NCBI GenBank assembly: GCA_015059155.1
Contig: SVAX01000011.1
Coordinates: 1-37,140 of the forward strand
DNA length: 37,140 nucleotides
Direction: 5' to 3'
Source of the DNA: Bacillota bacterium
GTDB taxonomy: Bacteria; Bacillota_I; Bacilli_A; RF39; UBA660
The number at the start of each line of letters is the position of its first letter. Positions within the stretch are counted from its first letter, which is position 1. The notes under the pieces are model-generated. The model worked only from the letters and a program-made list of their open reading frames with translations, was not told the DNA's origin and did not search any database. A program made the translations under genes and the position numbers. This document shows positions 24,503 to 32,812 of this stretch, one piece after another.

Positions 24503-25375
24503 TTAAACTCTATACCAGTCATTTATAACATCTTCACTTATATTTATATTATTATAACCTTTACCTATTTCTCTATTCGGTCTCTTTTTACCATGATAAT
24601 CAGTGCCACCGCTTACAAGTAAATTATTCTTTTTAGCATATTCTTCTAATATTTTTGATTCTTCTAAAGTGAATTTAGAGTGATATACTTCTATTCCATC
24701 TATTATATTTTCGCTAACTAGTTTATCTAGATAAACTATGTGATCTTTCAATGGATATGTGAATAAATGAGCTAAAAATACTTTACCACCAGCATTTCTT
24801 ATAGCATCTGATACTTCTTTAGCACTTGGCATTTGATTTGAAAAATCTATATATAACGGAAAATCCATATTACAATTACAACATCTAAAAAAGTAACTTC
24901 GATCATTCCACTCTTTATCAGTAAATAGTACTCTATTTTCTTCATATTTTTTTATTGAAGGTAAAATAATATCTATAGGCCATCCCATACTTTTATCATA
25001 AGTTAAATCATCTACTTTAATTCCATTCTTATGACAAGTTTTCATCATTAATTTAAACTCTTTATCTAAATCCATATAATCAGAATTTTTATTATATGTT
25101 TCTGTGCACCATTTCTCTATTTTTTCTACATCAAAATTATATCCAAGTAATTCTATTTTTGCATTATTAAATATTACATTAAATTCTCCACCTGTTATAA
25201 TTTTTCCAGTATATAACTTAGAATAATCTTTTTCCTTTAATTCTTTATAAGCCTCTACTGTATCATGATCTGTTATTGATAAAATTGTAACATTGTTTTT
25301 TTCTGCTTCTTTAAGTAACTCTTCTAGAGTACTTGCTCCATCTGAATAAGTTGTATGTGTGTGTAAATCTATCAT
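24503..25375 (-). CDS. PHP-domain phosphoesterase
   Basis: The 290-residue protein is a PHP family metal-dependent phosphoesterase, of the small type related to RNase AM/TrpH (YciV). Metal ligands are visible in DLHTHTTYSDG, SITDHDTVEA, HLFTYPLKD and SGGTDYHGKKRPNREIG. An insert with a CNCNMD patch (about 165-175, RCCNCNMDF) is Cys-rich and unusual. The ATG at 25375 has a weak AAGGAGAAA upstream. It stands after lysS but has its own extended -10 box, so it may be a separate unit. The substrate could be 3',5'-nucleoside bisphosphate or RNA 5' ends; the sequence cannot settle this. Confidence 0.88.
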   Translation of the reverse strand: MIDLHTHTTYSDGASTLEELLKEAEKNNVTILSITDHDTVEAYKELKEKDYSKLYTGKIITGGEFNVIFNNAKIELLGYNFDVEKIEKWCTETYNKNSDYMDLDKEFKLMMKTCHKNGIKVDDLTYDKSMGWPIDIILPSIKKYEENRVLFTDKEWNDRSYFFRCCNCNMDFPLYIDFSNQMPSAKEVSDAIRNAGGKVFLAHLFTYPLKDHIVYLDKLVSENIIDGIEVYHSKFTLEESKILEEYAKKNNLLVSGGTDYHGKKRPNREIGKGYNNINISEDVINDWYRV

Positions 25376-25402
25376 GTTTTTCTCCTTTATTTGTTATGAT
25401 TT

Positions 25403-25411
25403 ATTATATCA
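25403..25411 (-). promoter_or_regulatory. Extended -10 box before the PHP gene
   Basis: TGATATAAT on the minus strand, 28 nt before the ATG. No clear -35 box; the -35 region overlaps the lysS terminator. Confidence 0.45.
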
Positions 25412-25420
25412 TATATTTAT

Positions 25421-25446
25421 AAAAAAAGTTAGAAAAACTTCTAACT
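25421..25446 (-). terminator. Intrinsic terminator of lysS
   Basis: AGTTAGAA (25427-25434) and TTCTAACT (25439-25446) pair over a 4-nt loop, followed by seven T on the minus strand. It overlaps the lysS stop. Confidence 0.9.
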
Positions 25447-26917
25447 ATTTATTTTCTGGTCTCATTAATGGGAACATTACTACATCTTTTATATTTTCAC
25501 TATTAGTTAATAATTGTAAAATTCTATCAATTCCCATTCCCCATCCACTTATAGGTGGCATACCATATTCCATAGCTTCAATGTAGTCATAATCCATTGG
25601 CATAGCTTCTTCATCACCACTATCTTTTAAGGCTGCTTGTTCTAGCAATCTTTTTTCTTGTTCTTGTGGATCAACAAGTTCTGAATAAGCATTTATTATT
25701 TCAGCTCCATTTATAACTAATTGGAATCTATCAGTAATATTTGGATTATCATCATTAGCTCTAGCAAGTGGTGATAAACTAATTGGATGCTCTGTTAAGA
25801 ATATAGGCTCTACTATGTTTGGTCTTGCAACTTTCTTGTATAATTGATCTACTAAATTACCATATCCTAAATCTTCAAGTGGAGTATCTGATTCAATTAC
25901 AATATTTTTATTTTTTATTTCTTGTAAAAGACTTTCTTTAGTATTGAATTCATTAATATCTATTCCTGAATATTCTAATATTAATTCTCTAAAAGAAACT
26001 TCTTTCCATTCTCCTGATAAATCAACAACCTTATCTCCAACGTTTATTTCTAATGTACCAAATAATTTTTGAATTATTGTTTGTAACATATTTCTTAAAA
26101 GTACCATGTTATCTTTATAATTTAAATATGCTCCATATCCTTCAATCATTGTAAAATCTTGTAAGTGTGATGTATCCATACCTTCATTTCTAAAACATCT
26201 AGCAATTTCAAATACTTTAGTAAATCCAGCTACTACAGCTCTTTTTAAATAAGTTTCTGGAGCTATTCTTAAATACACATCCATATCAAGTGCGTTATGA
26301 TGTGCGATAAATGGTTTAGCAGTTGCTCCACTAGCTTTCATATTTAAAATAGGAGTTTCTATTTCGATATAACCTAATCCATTTAAATAATTTCTTATTT
26401 CTTGAATAAATCTAGATCTTAATAAAAAGTTTTCTCTTGATTTTTCATTTGTTATTAAATCAACATATCTATTTCTATATATTGTTTCTTGATCTGTTAA
26501 TCCATGGAATTTTTCTGGAAGTGGTTTTAAAGCTTTACCTAAGAAAGTAATTTCATTTGCTCTTATTGTTTTTTCACCAGTATGAGTTGTAAAGATTTCT
26601 CCTTCTACTCCTATAAAATCCCCTAAATCATAATCTGTTTTGAATCTATTATAAGCATCTTCACCTATCATATCCATTTTAATAGAAACTTGTATTCTAC
26701 CTTCAATATCTTGAATTGTAATAAATGACATTTTTCCCATCTTTCTCATTAATACAATTCTTCCAGCAGTTTTTACATTATCTACTCCATCTTCTAATTT
26801 CATAGCATCTTTTATTTCATAATTCTTTTCAAATCTCTCTGGATATGGGTTTGTGTAATTAGATATTTCTTCTAATTTTGAACGTCTTACTAATTCTTGT
26901 TCACTAAAATTTCTCAT
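25445..26917 (-). CDS. lysS: Lysyl-tRNA synthetase, class II
   Basis: LysS charges tRNA-Lys with lysine. The 490-residue protein has the N-terminal OB-fold anticodon-binding domain (about 45-150, AGRIVLMRKMGKMSFITIQD) and a class II catalytic domain. Motif 2 is FEIARCFRNEGMDTSHLQDF and motif 3 is GWGMGIDRILQLLTNS; NAYSELVDPQEQEKR is also diagnostic. AGAGGTG before ATG 26917 sets the start; the frame continues 11 codons upstream without a ribosome site. No T-box or other leader is seen ahead of it. It is a single-gene unit with a terminator. Confidence 0.96.
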   Translation of the reverse strand: MRNFSEQELVRRSKLEEISNYTNPYPERFEKNYEIKDAMKLEDGVDNVKTAGRIVLMRKMGKMSFITIQDIEGRIQVSIKMDMIGEDAYNRFKTDYDLGDFIGVEGEIFTTHTGEKTIRANEITFLGKALKPLPEKFHGLTDQETIYRNRYVDLITNEKSRENFLLRSRFIQEIRNYLNGLGYIEIETPILNMKASGATAKPFIAHHNALDMDVYLRIAPETYLKRAVVAGFTKVFEIARCFRNEGMDTSHLQDFTMIEGYGAYLNYKDNMVLLRNMLQTIIQKLFGTLEINVGDKVVDLSGEWKEVSFRELILEYSGIDINEFNTKESLLQEIKNKNIVIESDTPLEDLGYGNLVDQLYKKVARPNIVEPIFLTEHPISLSPLARANDDNPNITDRFQLVINGAEIINAYSELVDPQEQEKRLLEQAALKDSGDEEAMPMDYDYIEAMEYGMPPISGWGMGIDRILQLLTNSENIKDVVMFPLMRPENK

Positions 26918-26958
26918 TTTTAACACCTCTCGTATGAATATATAATACACTTTAAAAG

Positions 26959-27004
26959 AAAAAAAATCAATAACTTGTTAGTATTTTTAACATTTATTGA
27001 TTTT
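26959..27004 (-). terminator. Terminator after the ackA-unknown gene pair
   Basis: A two-part stem: AATCAATAA (26965-26973) with TTATTGATT (26994-27002), and inner TGTTA (26976-26980) with TAACA (26988-26992). On the minus strand eight T follow. It lies about 45 nt after the stop codon at 27047. Confidence 0.85.
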
Positions 27005-27046
27005 AAATTTTAATTTTAATTACTTTTTAAATAAAATATAATAAAT

Positions 27047-27700
27047 TTATTTTTTTAATATCAATTTAGGAGTATTTGATACTTTGTCAATATCCATTGT
27101 TAAATTGTCAATAGACATTTCTCTAAAAGGAATATCTAAGTTAGACTCTCTAAGTTGTGAAGCAATATCTCCTAAGCAATTGTATTTATCAATTATTTGT
27201 TCGATAGAATAATAATCTGTATATCTTTCTTTACTTTTAATTAAATTAAGTAATCTAATATCAACAGATTTTAATTTATCAACACTTATACTGTTATAAC
27301 ATAGAAATTCATTATCATAATGTTTTGAATTTCTACGAGTACGTATATCATCAGAAATAGTAAAATCTACTTCATTCGAATGAAACGGATTATATTCATC
27401 TTTTTTCATATCTAAGTCAGGTAATCCTACTATAGATAGAGAAACAGAATCGATACCATTAATATGAGATTCAGTATCATCCATTAATTTTAAAATTTCT
27501 TTAGAATATTTTTTTATACCTAATCTATTTAATTCCAATAAAGATAATATTCCATATTTTATTATTAAAGGTGCATCTTTATAATTACTATTATGATGAT
27601 ATTTGTTATTACTAACATTTACTGGTTGAATTTTAAAATCATTTATGGTGTCTCTTATATATTCTAAAATATATTTTTCTTCTAATAAAAGTTTATTCAT
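27047..27700 (-). CDS. Unknown cytoplasmic protein after ackA
   Basis: I do not recognise this 217-residue protein. It has no signal peptide or membrane span. The N-terminal half is helical with a His/Asn patch (NNKYHHNSNYKDAP), and the middle contains NEVDFTISDDIRTRRNSKHY with alternating hydrophobic and charged residues. It has two Cys (FLCYNS, YNCLGD). It starts 22 nt after ackA, has AAGGAGGAG upstream, and no terminator lies between, so it is likely cotranscribed with ackA. Function unknown. Confidence 0.7.
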   Translation of the reverse strand: MNKLLLEEKYILEYIRDTINDFKIQPVNVSNNKYHHNSNYKDAPLIIKYGILSLLELNRLGIKKYSKEILKLMDDTESHINGIDSVSLSIVGLPDLDMKKDEYNPFHSNEVDFTISDDIRTRRNSKHYDNEFLCYNSISVDKLKSVDIRLLNLIKSKERYTDYYSIEQIIDKYNCLGDIASQLRESNLDIPFREMSIDNLTMDIDKVSNTPKLILKK

Positions 27701-27722
27701 TATTCTCCTCCTTTTTACAGTA

Positions 27723-28958
27723 TTATTTTTTTAAAACTTTTTGAATTGTTTTTTCTTTTTTGCTTAATCTAAACGTATCTTTTAAAATCATATATTCCTC
27801 ATTAGTAGGAATAACCATAACCTTTATTCTAGAATCTTCGGTAGTTATAATACCACTTTGATATTTTTTGAATTTAGCAATATTTTCATTTACTTCTTTA
27901 TTTATTTTTATGCCCATTGGTTTTGATATATAATTAATAATATCTTCCCTTATATAAGACATGTTTTCTCCAACGCCAGCTGTAAATATAATTGCATCTA
28001 CATTTCCTTCTAATTCAAAATAATAATGTGCTATAAACTTAACTATTGATTTTTCAAATAAGGTCACTGCAAGTTTAGCTAAATGATCTTTATTTTCTAA
28101 TAAAGCAGTTACATCTCTAAAATCGCTTTCACCACATACCCCTTTTAAACCACTCTCTTTATTTAATAATGTTGTAACTTCTGAAACATTTAAATTTCTT
28201 TCTTTACAAATATATTCAATTATAGAAGGATCTATAGAACCACTACGTGTTCCCATCATAAGTCCATCTAAAGGTGTTAATCCCATTGTGGTATTAAAAC
28301 TCTTACCATTTTTTATTGCTGACATACTAACACCATTACCAATATGACAAATAATTAAATTTACTTCTTCTTTATTAAGATATTCTTGCATTGTTTCTGT
28401 AATATACTTGTGACTTGTACCATGGAAACCGTATTTTCTAACTCCATTTTCCTTATACCAAGAATATGGAACTGGATACATATAATTTTCTTCTGGAATA
28501 GTTTGATGAAATGCACTATCAAATACAGCAATTTGTGGAACAGTAGGTAATAATTTTTGCATTGCATTTATACCTGCTAGGTTACCTTGATGATGAAGTG
28601 GCGCAAATTTACTAAAAAATTCTATATCATTTATAACATCATCTGTTATAACTACTGATTCAGAATATTTTTCTCCACCATGAACTACACGATGTCCTAC
28701 TCCTTTTATTTCATCAATATTACTTATAAAATTATTTATTAATAATTCATTAAGCATAATTTCTACTGCTTTTGTATGGTTCATTATTGTTTCTTTTTTT
28801 TCAATCTTTTTACTGCTAGTTTTTAAAGTATAAAAACTGTCATTATTACCTATTTTTTCAACACAACCATTTACAATTTCTTTATTTCCAGGCATTTCAT
28901 ATAAAGAAAACTTTAAAGATGAACTACCTGCATTTATAACTAAATATTTTTCACACAT
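27723..28958 (-). CDS. ackA: Acetate kinase
   Basis: AckA converts acetyl phosphate and ADP to acetate and ATP, the energy-yielding end of mixed-acid fermentation. The 411-residue protein has VINAGSSSLKFSLYE at the N-terminus, GVGHRVVHGGEKYSESV, VFDSAFHQTIPEENYMYPVP, KYGFHGTSHKYI, ICHIGNGVSMSAIKNGKS, MMGTRSGSIDPSI and IIFTAGVGENMSYIRE. The length is slightly above the common 395-400. GGGGGA precedes the ATG. It is followed by an unknown gene in the same unit; pta is not nearby. Confidence 0.96.
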   Translation of the reverse strand: MCEKYLVINAGSSSLKFSLYEMPGNKEIVNGCVEKIGNNDSFYTLKTSSKKIEKKETIMNHTKAVEIMLNELLINNFISNIDEIKGVGHRVVHGGEKYSESVVITDDVINDIEFFSKFAPLHHQGNLAGINAMQKLLPTVPQIAVFDSAFHQTIPEENYMYPVPYSWYKENGVRKYGFHGTSHKYITETMQEYLNKEEVNLIICHIGNGVSMSAIKNGKSFNTTMGLTPLDGLMMGTRSGSIDPSIIEYICKERNLNVSEVTTLLNKESGLKGVCGESDFRDVTALLENKDHLAKLAVTLFEKSIVKFIAHYYFELEGNVDAIIFTAGVGENMSYIREDIINYISKPMGIKINKEVNENIAKFKKYQSGIITTEDSRIKVMVIPTNEEYMILKDTFRLSKKEKTIQKVLKK

Positions 28959-29026
28959 AAAAATCCCCCATTAAATTGTTTAATATGTTATCACAAATCT
29001 ATTAAAAACGCAAATTTATATGGAAC

Positions 29027-29057
29027 AAAAAAATTTTCTATATACAATAGAAAATTT
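29027..29057 (-). terminator. Terminator of the MazG-like gene unit
   Basis: AAATTTTCTAT (29031-29041) and ATAGAAAATTT (29047-29057) form an 11-bp stem with a 5-nt loop, followed by seven T on the minus strand. Confidence 0.9.
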
Positions 29058-29065
29058 TTTACTAC

Positions 29066-29386
29066 CTATATTACTTTTTCCAAAAATATCTTTTTATCAA
29101 ATGCTCCTCTTTTTTCACTTTTTTTATTAGCAATTCCTATTACTTCTTCTAATGTTTTATTTTCTAATTTAGCAAGTGATTTTATAACCTCTATCATATC
29201 TGCTAATTCTTCTACTCTATCAAGTCCACTCGCTTCAATTACTTCATTATACTCTTCATATAATTTTTTCTCTAATTCTTCTTTATATCTTTGATCATCT
29301 AATATACTAATTATAGGTTTTTCTCCTTTTGATTCTATTATTTCTGGTATATTATCTCTAACTAATTTATTATATACTCTTTCCAT
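29066..29386 (-). CDS. MazG-like nucleotide pyrophosphohydrolase
   Basis: The 106-residue protein fits the all-alpha NTP pyrophosphatase group (MazG/HisE-like). The metal motif is LYEEYNEVIEASGL with the matching EELADMIEVIKSLA (EExxE then ExxD). The opening YNKLVRDNIPEIIES is typical of the small phosphoribosyl-ATP pyrophosphohydrolase-like proteins that remove odd NTPs. It starts 9 nt after the HIT gene with AGGAGG upstream and ends the unit before a terminator. It joins HIT, HAD and NUDIX genes that also act on nucleotides. His biosynthesis is unlikely as no his genes are near. Confidence 0.85.
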   Translation of the reverse strand: MERVYNKLVRDNIPEIIESKGEKPIISILDDQRYKEELEKKLYEEYNEVIEASGLDRVEELADMIEVIKSLAKLENKTLEEVIGIANKKSEKRGAFDKKIFLEKVI

Positions 29387-29395
29387 ATTTTCCTC

Positions 29396-29767
29396 CTAAT
29401 AATCTTTGTTTTTCGGAATTACTCCTCTTACTCCACCACGTGGATTCTTTACATCACCTTTATACCTTGGAATTAAGTGTAGATGAATATGCATAACACT
29501 CTGTCCAGCTGATTCGTTACAATTAAGCCCTATATTATATCCATCTGGGTGATATAAATTATCTAAATCTATTTTTGCTTTTCTAACTAATTCAAATATA
29601 GCATTTTGTTCTTCTATACTCGTATCAAAAAATGTTTCAATATGCCTTTTAGTTATAAATAACATATGTCCTTTATTTACTGGAAATTCATCATAATATG
29701 CGAGCGCTAATTCATTTTCAAATACTGGTGTTTTTTCTTTGAATTTATTACAAAATACACAATCCAT
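29396..29767 (-). CDS. HIT family nucleotide hydrolase
   Basis: The 123-residue protein is a histidine-triad hydrolase acting on nucleoside monophosphate adducts (AMP-lysine, dinucleotides). Triad: SVMHIHLHLIPRYKGD. N-terminal MDCVFCNKF and FITKRHIETF supply the Cys and His that bind zinc in many HIT proteins. GGAGG precedes the ATG. 94 nt separate it from the HAD gene without a clear terminator. It is likely part of the nucleotide-sanitation unit that ends with the MazG-like gene. Confidence 0.93.
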   Translation of the reverse strand: MDCVFCNKFKEKTPVFENELALAYYDEFPVNKGHMLFITKRHIETFFDTSIEEQNAIFELVRKAKIDLDNLYHPDGYNIGLNCNESAGQSVMHIHLHLIPRYKGDVKNPRGGVRGVIPKNKDY

Positions 29768-29861
29768 AACATATCCTCCTTATATAACATAAATAATAAT
29801 TGTTATAAATTAACACATTTAAAACACGTTATTATCTATATTTTTTTCTTAAATAATTATA

Positions 29862-30362
29862 TTATCTCATATATTTCAAATAGTCTAAACTATTAACTTT
29901 AGTATAATTTTTATTAACATTACCCCATCCATCTACATCACAATTATTTTTATTAAAATATATTGGAATGCCACCGTATTGTTTCCAATCATCTAAATTA
30001 TGAATAGTATCATCTATTAATATATTCCCTCTAGGATCTACTACTTCAGATTTTTTTAATGTATATGGAGATAATATTATTTCATTTTTTATTTCTAAGC
30101 TTCTAAGTAATTTTATTTTAGCTACACCCTCATTTTCCATAGAATGAATTTTAGTTAAAATAACAACATCTCTTAATTCCTTTAATATATTAATTGCGTC
30201 GTTTATAATTTCACTTTTCATTAATATTTCATCCCAATTTTTATTTTGAATATATTTTATTTTATCAAATTCATTTTTTATGTTTAAATTTCTATATTCT
30301 TCATCAAATAACCATATTTCTGAATCAAATATTACGCCATCAAAATCTACATATTTTTTCAT
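29862..30362 (-). CDS. HAD-like phosphatase, possibly a 5'-nucleotidase
   Basis: The 166-residue protein has HAD motif I in YVDFDGVIFDSEIW (Asp nucleophile and second Asp), motif II Thr in VVILTKIHS, a Lys in the region AKIKLLR and motif IV in NILIDDTIHNLDDW. The small size and cap-less layout resemble small deoxyribonucleotidase-like HAD proteins. It is followed by the HIT gene and preceded by NUDIX (21 nt apart), so a nucleotide substrate is plausible by context only. The ATG is preceded by AGGAGG. Confidence 0.8.
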   Translation of the reverse strand: MKKYVDFDGVIFDSEIWLFDEEYRNLNIKNEFDKIKYIQNKNWDEILMKSEIINDAINILKELRDVVILTKIHSMENEGVAKIKLLRSLEIKNEIILSPYTLKKSEVVDPRGNILIDDTIHNLDDWKQYGGIPIYFNKNNCDVDGWGNVNKNYTKVNSLDYLKYMR

Positions 30363-30383
30363 AAAACCTCCTGAGTTAATTTA

Positions 30384-30890
30384 TTATAAATTTAAATATT
30401 CTTTCACTACTTCTATTGTATCCCTAACTACATTCTCATTAGAAGAATTTTTTAAACTACTAGTTAATTCTTGTAATACTTTATTCTTATGAATATAAAC
30501 TAATTTAAAATTACCTGCTTTTTCTTCATCAGTTAAACTTGAATTATTTAAATTTATATTTTTATTATATTTAATTAAATAATAATTAGAAATTGATTTT
30601 GTATTGATACCTCTACTAGGATAATCTTTATTCATATAACTTATAGTAAAGAAAGGTTCCCTCTTTTCTAAACAAATATCAATACCAGTTTCTTCCTTTA
30701 TTTCTCTAACGATAGCCTCATCGAATGTTTCGTTTTCTTCTACTCTTCCACCTACAAAAAAATAATTATTACAACTATGAGCAAATAAAATTTCATCATT
30801 AGAATTAATCATAAGTGCTTTAGCTCTTCTAACTACTCTATTGATGTCTTCTTCTTTCAAATTATCATAATTATATAGTATTGTTTTCAT
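30384..30890 (-). CDS. NUDIX hydrolase, perfect Nudix box
   Basis: The 168-residue protein carries a complete Nudix box (GRVEENETFDEAIVREIKEE then TGI, about 48-71), which binds the metal for cleaving nucleoside diphosphate-linked substrates. It begins MKTILYNYDNLKEEDINRVV then RRAKALMIN, a common form in Firmicutes. It starts a unit with its own promoter, followed by HAD, HIT and MazG-like genes. The ATG is preceded by TAGGTGG. The substrate is unknown (oxidised or alarmone nucleotides are possible). Confidence 0.92.
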   Translation of the reverse strand: MKTILYNYDNLKEEDINRVVRRAKALMINSNDEILFAHSCNNYFFVGGRVEENETFDEAIVREIKEETGIDICLEKREPFFTISYMNKDYPSRGINTKSISNYYLIKYNKNINLNNSSLTDEEKAGNFKLVYIHKNKVLQELTSSLKNSSNENVVRDTIEVVKEYLNL

Positions 30891-30913
30891 AATCCACCTA
30901 ATTTCTTAATTAA

Positions 30914-30943
30914 ATTATATCATAATTTTTTTAAATTCTACAA
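30914..30943 (-). promoter_or_regulatory. Promoter of the NUDIX-HAD-HIT-MazG unit
   Basis: The minus strand has TTGTAG (30943-30938), an 18-bp spacer and TATAAT (30919-30914) with TGA in front. 24 nt before the ATG. Confidence 0.5.
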
Positions 30944-30968
30944 AAAAAGAAAAACCTAATGTTTTTCT
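30942..30968 (-). terminator. Intrinsic terminator after the Ham1-type gene
   Basis: AGAAAAAC (30948-30955) and GTTTTTCT (30961-30968) pair over a 5-nt loop, followed by T on the minus strand. It overlaps the stop codon and ends the ABC operon. Confidence 0.85.
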
Positions 30969-31519
30969 TCATTATTTAAGTATTCAGCTAATTTTAAATA
31001 GGCTGTATTATCCCATAAATTCCATCTATCTTCATCTTTAAAATTAGCCATAGTTTTTGTTTGACCTTTTGGAATAAAAATAAAATCCCAACTCCAACCG
31101 TATTCGCCACTTTTTTTAGTATCTATTGTACCTTCTGTTTTAGCTACTATCACAATAGGTTCTTTGCCAAGTTCACAGTAAGCTAAAGCTTCAACAAAAT
31201 AAGCATATCTATCTTCAATACCTTCCATAAGTTTAAGTATTCCATCTTCTCCTAATGTATCATCTACATAATGTGTATATGGTCCAGGAAAACCATTCAA
31301 AGCAGGAATAACTAATCCACTATCATTTTTAAGTACATTAGTTTTTAATTTTTCACTAGCATATTTAGCTGAAAATTTAGCAACTTCTTCCATATTATCT
31401 GCTTGTATTTCTATAGTATCCATTTTTACATTATTAATTTTAAATCCTAATGGTTCAAGAATTTGTTTAGCACTTGCCACTTTAGCCCAATTACCTGTTA
31501 CATATGTTATTTCTTTCAT
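30956..31519 (-). CDS. Ham1/RdgB-type XTP/dITP pyrophosphatase
   Basis: Ham1-type enzymes hydrolyse XTP and dITP to remove deaminated purines. The 187-residue protein has VTGNWAKVASAKQIL, the pocket DSGLVIPALNGFPGPYTHYV, and SGEYGWSWDFIFIPKGQTKT (usual text: GfGYDPiF), with Trp instead of Tyr. It is the last gene of the ABC exporter operon, 13 nt after the NUDIX gene, and TAAAGGAGG precedes the ATG. The sequence is more divergent than typical RdgB; exact base preference cannot be told. Confidence 0.85.
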   Translation of the reverse strand: MKEITYVTGNWAKVASAKQILEPLGFKINNVKMDTIEIQADNMEEVAKFSAKYASEKLKTNVLKNDSGLVIPALNGFPGPYTHYVDDTLGEDGILKLMEGIEDRYAYFVEALAYCELGKEPIVIVAKTEGTIDTKKSGEYGWSWDFIFIPKGQTKTMANFKDEDRWNLWDNTAYLKLAEYLNNEEKH

Positions 31520-31532
31520 ATTACCTCCTTTA

Positions 31533-32030
31533 TTATATTAATTTTTCTTTTTCTAATAAATTTTTAAAAGCAAGAATATTTCCTTTTCTAAATTCATTAC
31601 TTTCTATTAATTCTTTTATCTCATCAATGCTTAGCCATTTAACAAATTCTACCTCGTCTTTTTGTAGAACTAATTCATTAATATTTATATCTTTCTTTAG
31701 ATAATAAGTAGATTGAAAAGCATGTTCCCTTTTTATTGTTTCAATATATTTTATATCTTTAAAATCAATAACTATCCCTAATTCTTCTTGAATCTCTTTT
31801 ACAATCGTTTCATCTGCAGTATAACCTGATGAAACAAGTCCACCTGTAGTAGCCCAAGTATTACCTTTTTGTTTGGATGTTTTTTGTATTAAAAATTTAC
31901 CTTCACTATTTTGTATAAACACTATAACAATCTTTATATATTTGCCATCCTCAGGTTTCATGTCTTTACTTCTTAAAACTTTTTCACCAATTAAATTTTG
32001 ATTTTCATCGTATAAATCTAAATATTCCAT
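31533..32030 (-). CDS. NUDIX hydrolase, altered Nudix box
   Basis: The 165-residue protein starts MEYLDLYDENQNLIGEKVLR, as seen in IDI/YfcD-like Nudix proteins. Its box reads GLVSSGYTADETIVKEIQEE then LGI: the first Glu of GX5E is Tyr and the Arg is Lys, while the REUXEE acidic pair is kept, so metal binding may survive. It starts 4 nt after the permease gene and 13 nt before Ham1, inside the ABC operon. Function may be on nucleotide or isoprenoid-type pyrophosphates. Confidence 0.87.
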   Translation of the reverse strand: MEYLDLYDENQNLIGEKVLRSKDMKPEDGKYIKIVIVFIQNSEGKFLIQKTSKQKGNTWATTGGLVSSGYTADETIVKEIQEELGIVIDFKDIKYIETIKREHAFQSTYYLKKDININELVLQKDEVEFVKWLSIDEIKELIESNEFRKGNILAFKNLLEKEKLI

Positions 32031-32034
32031 ATTA

Positions 32035-32811
32035 TCAACTCCCTACACTAGAATATTTTTCCATACCCTTATAAAATATAATAATACTTGGTATCAAATA
32101 TAAAAGAGTTATTAGTGGACAAATTATAAATAACTTATTTGTCTCTTTTCCTAATATAAATAATAATGGATAATAATTAATAAATCCAAAAGGTACTATT
32201 AGTGTAAAAAACATAACAAAACCTTTCTTAAATATACCTATTGGATATTGTGCCATTTCTCTACAACCATAAGTTAAGACATTTCTAACTTCCAAACCTT
32301 TTATCGTATAAAAACAATAGGCAGCTGTTATAATTAATATACTTAAAAATATGAATATTGAACTAATTATCATAAATATTAAAGTAATAATTTTTTCTAT
32401 ATTCCAAATAACATCTATGTTTATAATAGCTATTACAAGTACTATAATTGATTGTAATAATCTAGACAATTTTATAAAACTAACTTGTTCACAAAAGACT
32501 TGTAATAAAATATTTCTAGGCCTTAAAAGTAACTTATCAAAATTACCTGCTACTATTAAATCATCAAATTGATCTATACCCCTAAAAAATGTTTCACAAA
32601 ATGAAAAACCAAATTGTATTATTCCAAAAGTAAGTAATACTTCATAGAGTGTGAATCCTTTTATATTTGAAAATTTATCAAATAAACAAATGATTGTAAA
32701 ATAATAACCAAAGAATACAAAGAATTGAGATATAAATGACATCATAAAAGATAATTTATATTGTAATTCACTTTTAAAATGAATCTTAAAATATTTAAAA
32801 TATAACCCCAT
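32035..32811 (-). CDS. ABC-2 type permease (COG3694-like)
   Basis: The 258-residue integral membrane protein has about six spans and the text DQFDDLIVAGNFDKLLLRPR typical of the ABC2_membrane_6/COG3694 group that pairs with a COG4586 ATPase and a COG4587 permease. It follows the first permease by 1 nt. Together they form an exporter of unknown substrate; related systems have been linked to drug or antimicrobial resistance and to envelope functions. The ATG at 32811 is preceded by GGAGG. Confidence 0.85.
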   Translation of the reverse strand: MGLYFKYFKIHFKSELQYKLSFMMSFISQFFVFFGYYFTIICLFDKFSNIKGFTLYEVLLTFGIIQFGFSFCETFFRGIDQFDDLIVAGNFDKLLLRPRNILLQVFCEQVSFIKLSRLLQSIIVLVIAIINIDVIWNIEKIITLIFMIISSIFIFLSILIITAAYCFYTIKGLEVRNVLTYGCREMAQYPIGIFKKGFVMFFTLIVPFGFINYYPLLFILGKETNKLFIICPLITLLYLIPSIIIFYKGMEKYSSVGS

Positions 32812-32812
32812 A

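Noticed and set aside
26918-27046. T-box leader for lysS
   Set aside because: No T-box core or specifier stem is visible. The hairpin here is a plain terminator of the gene before it.
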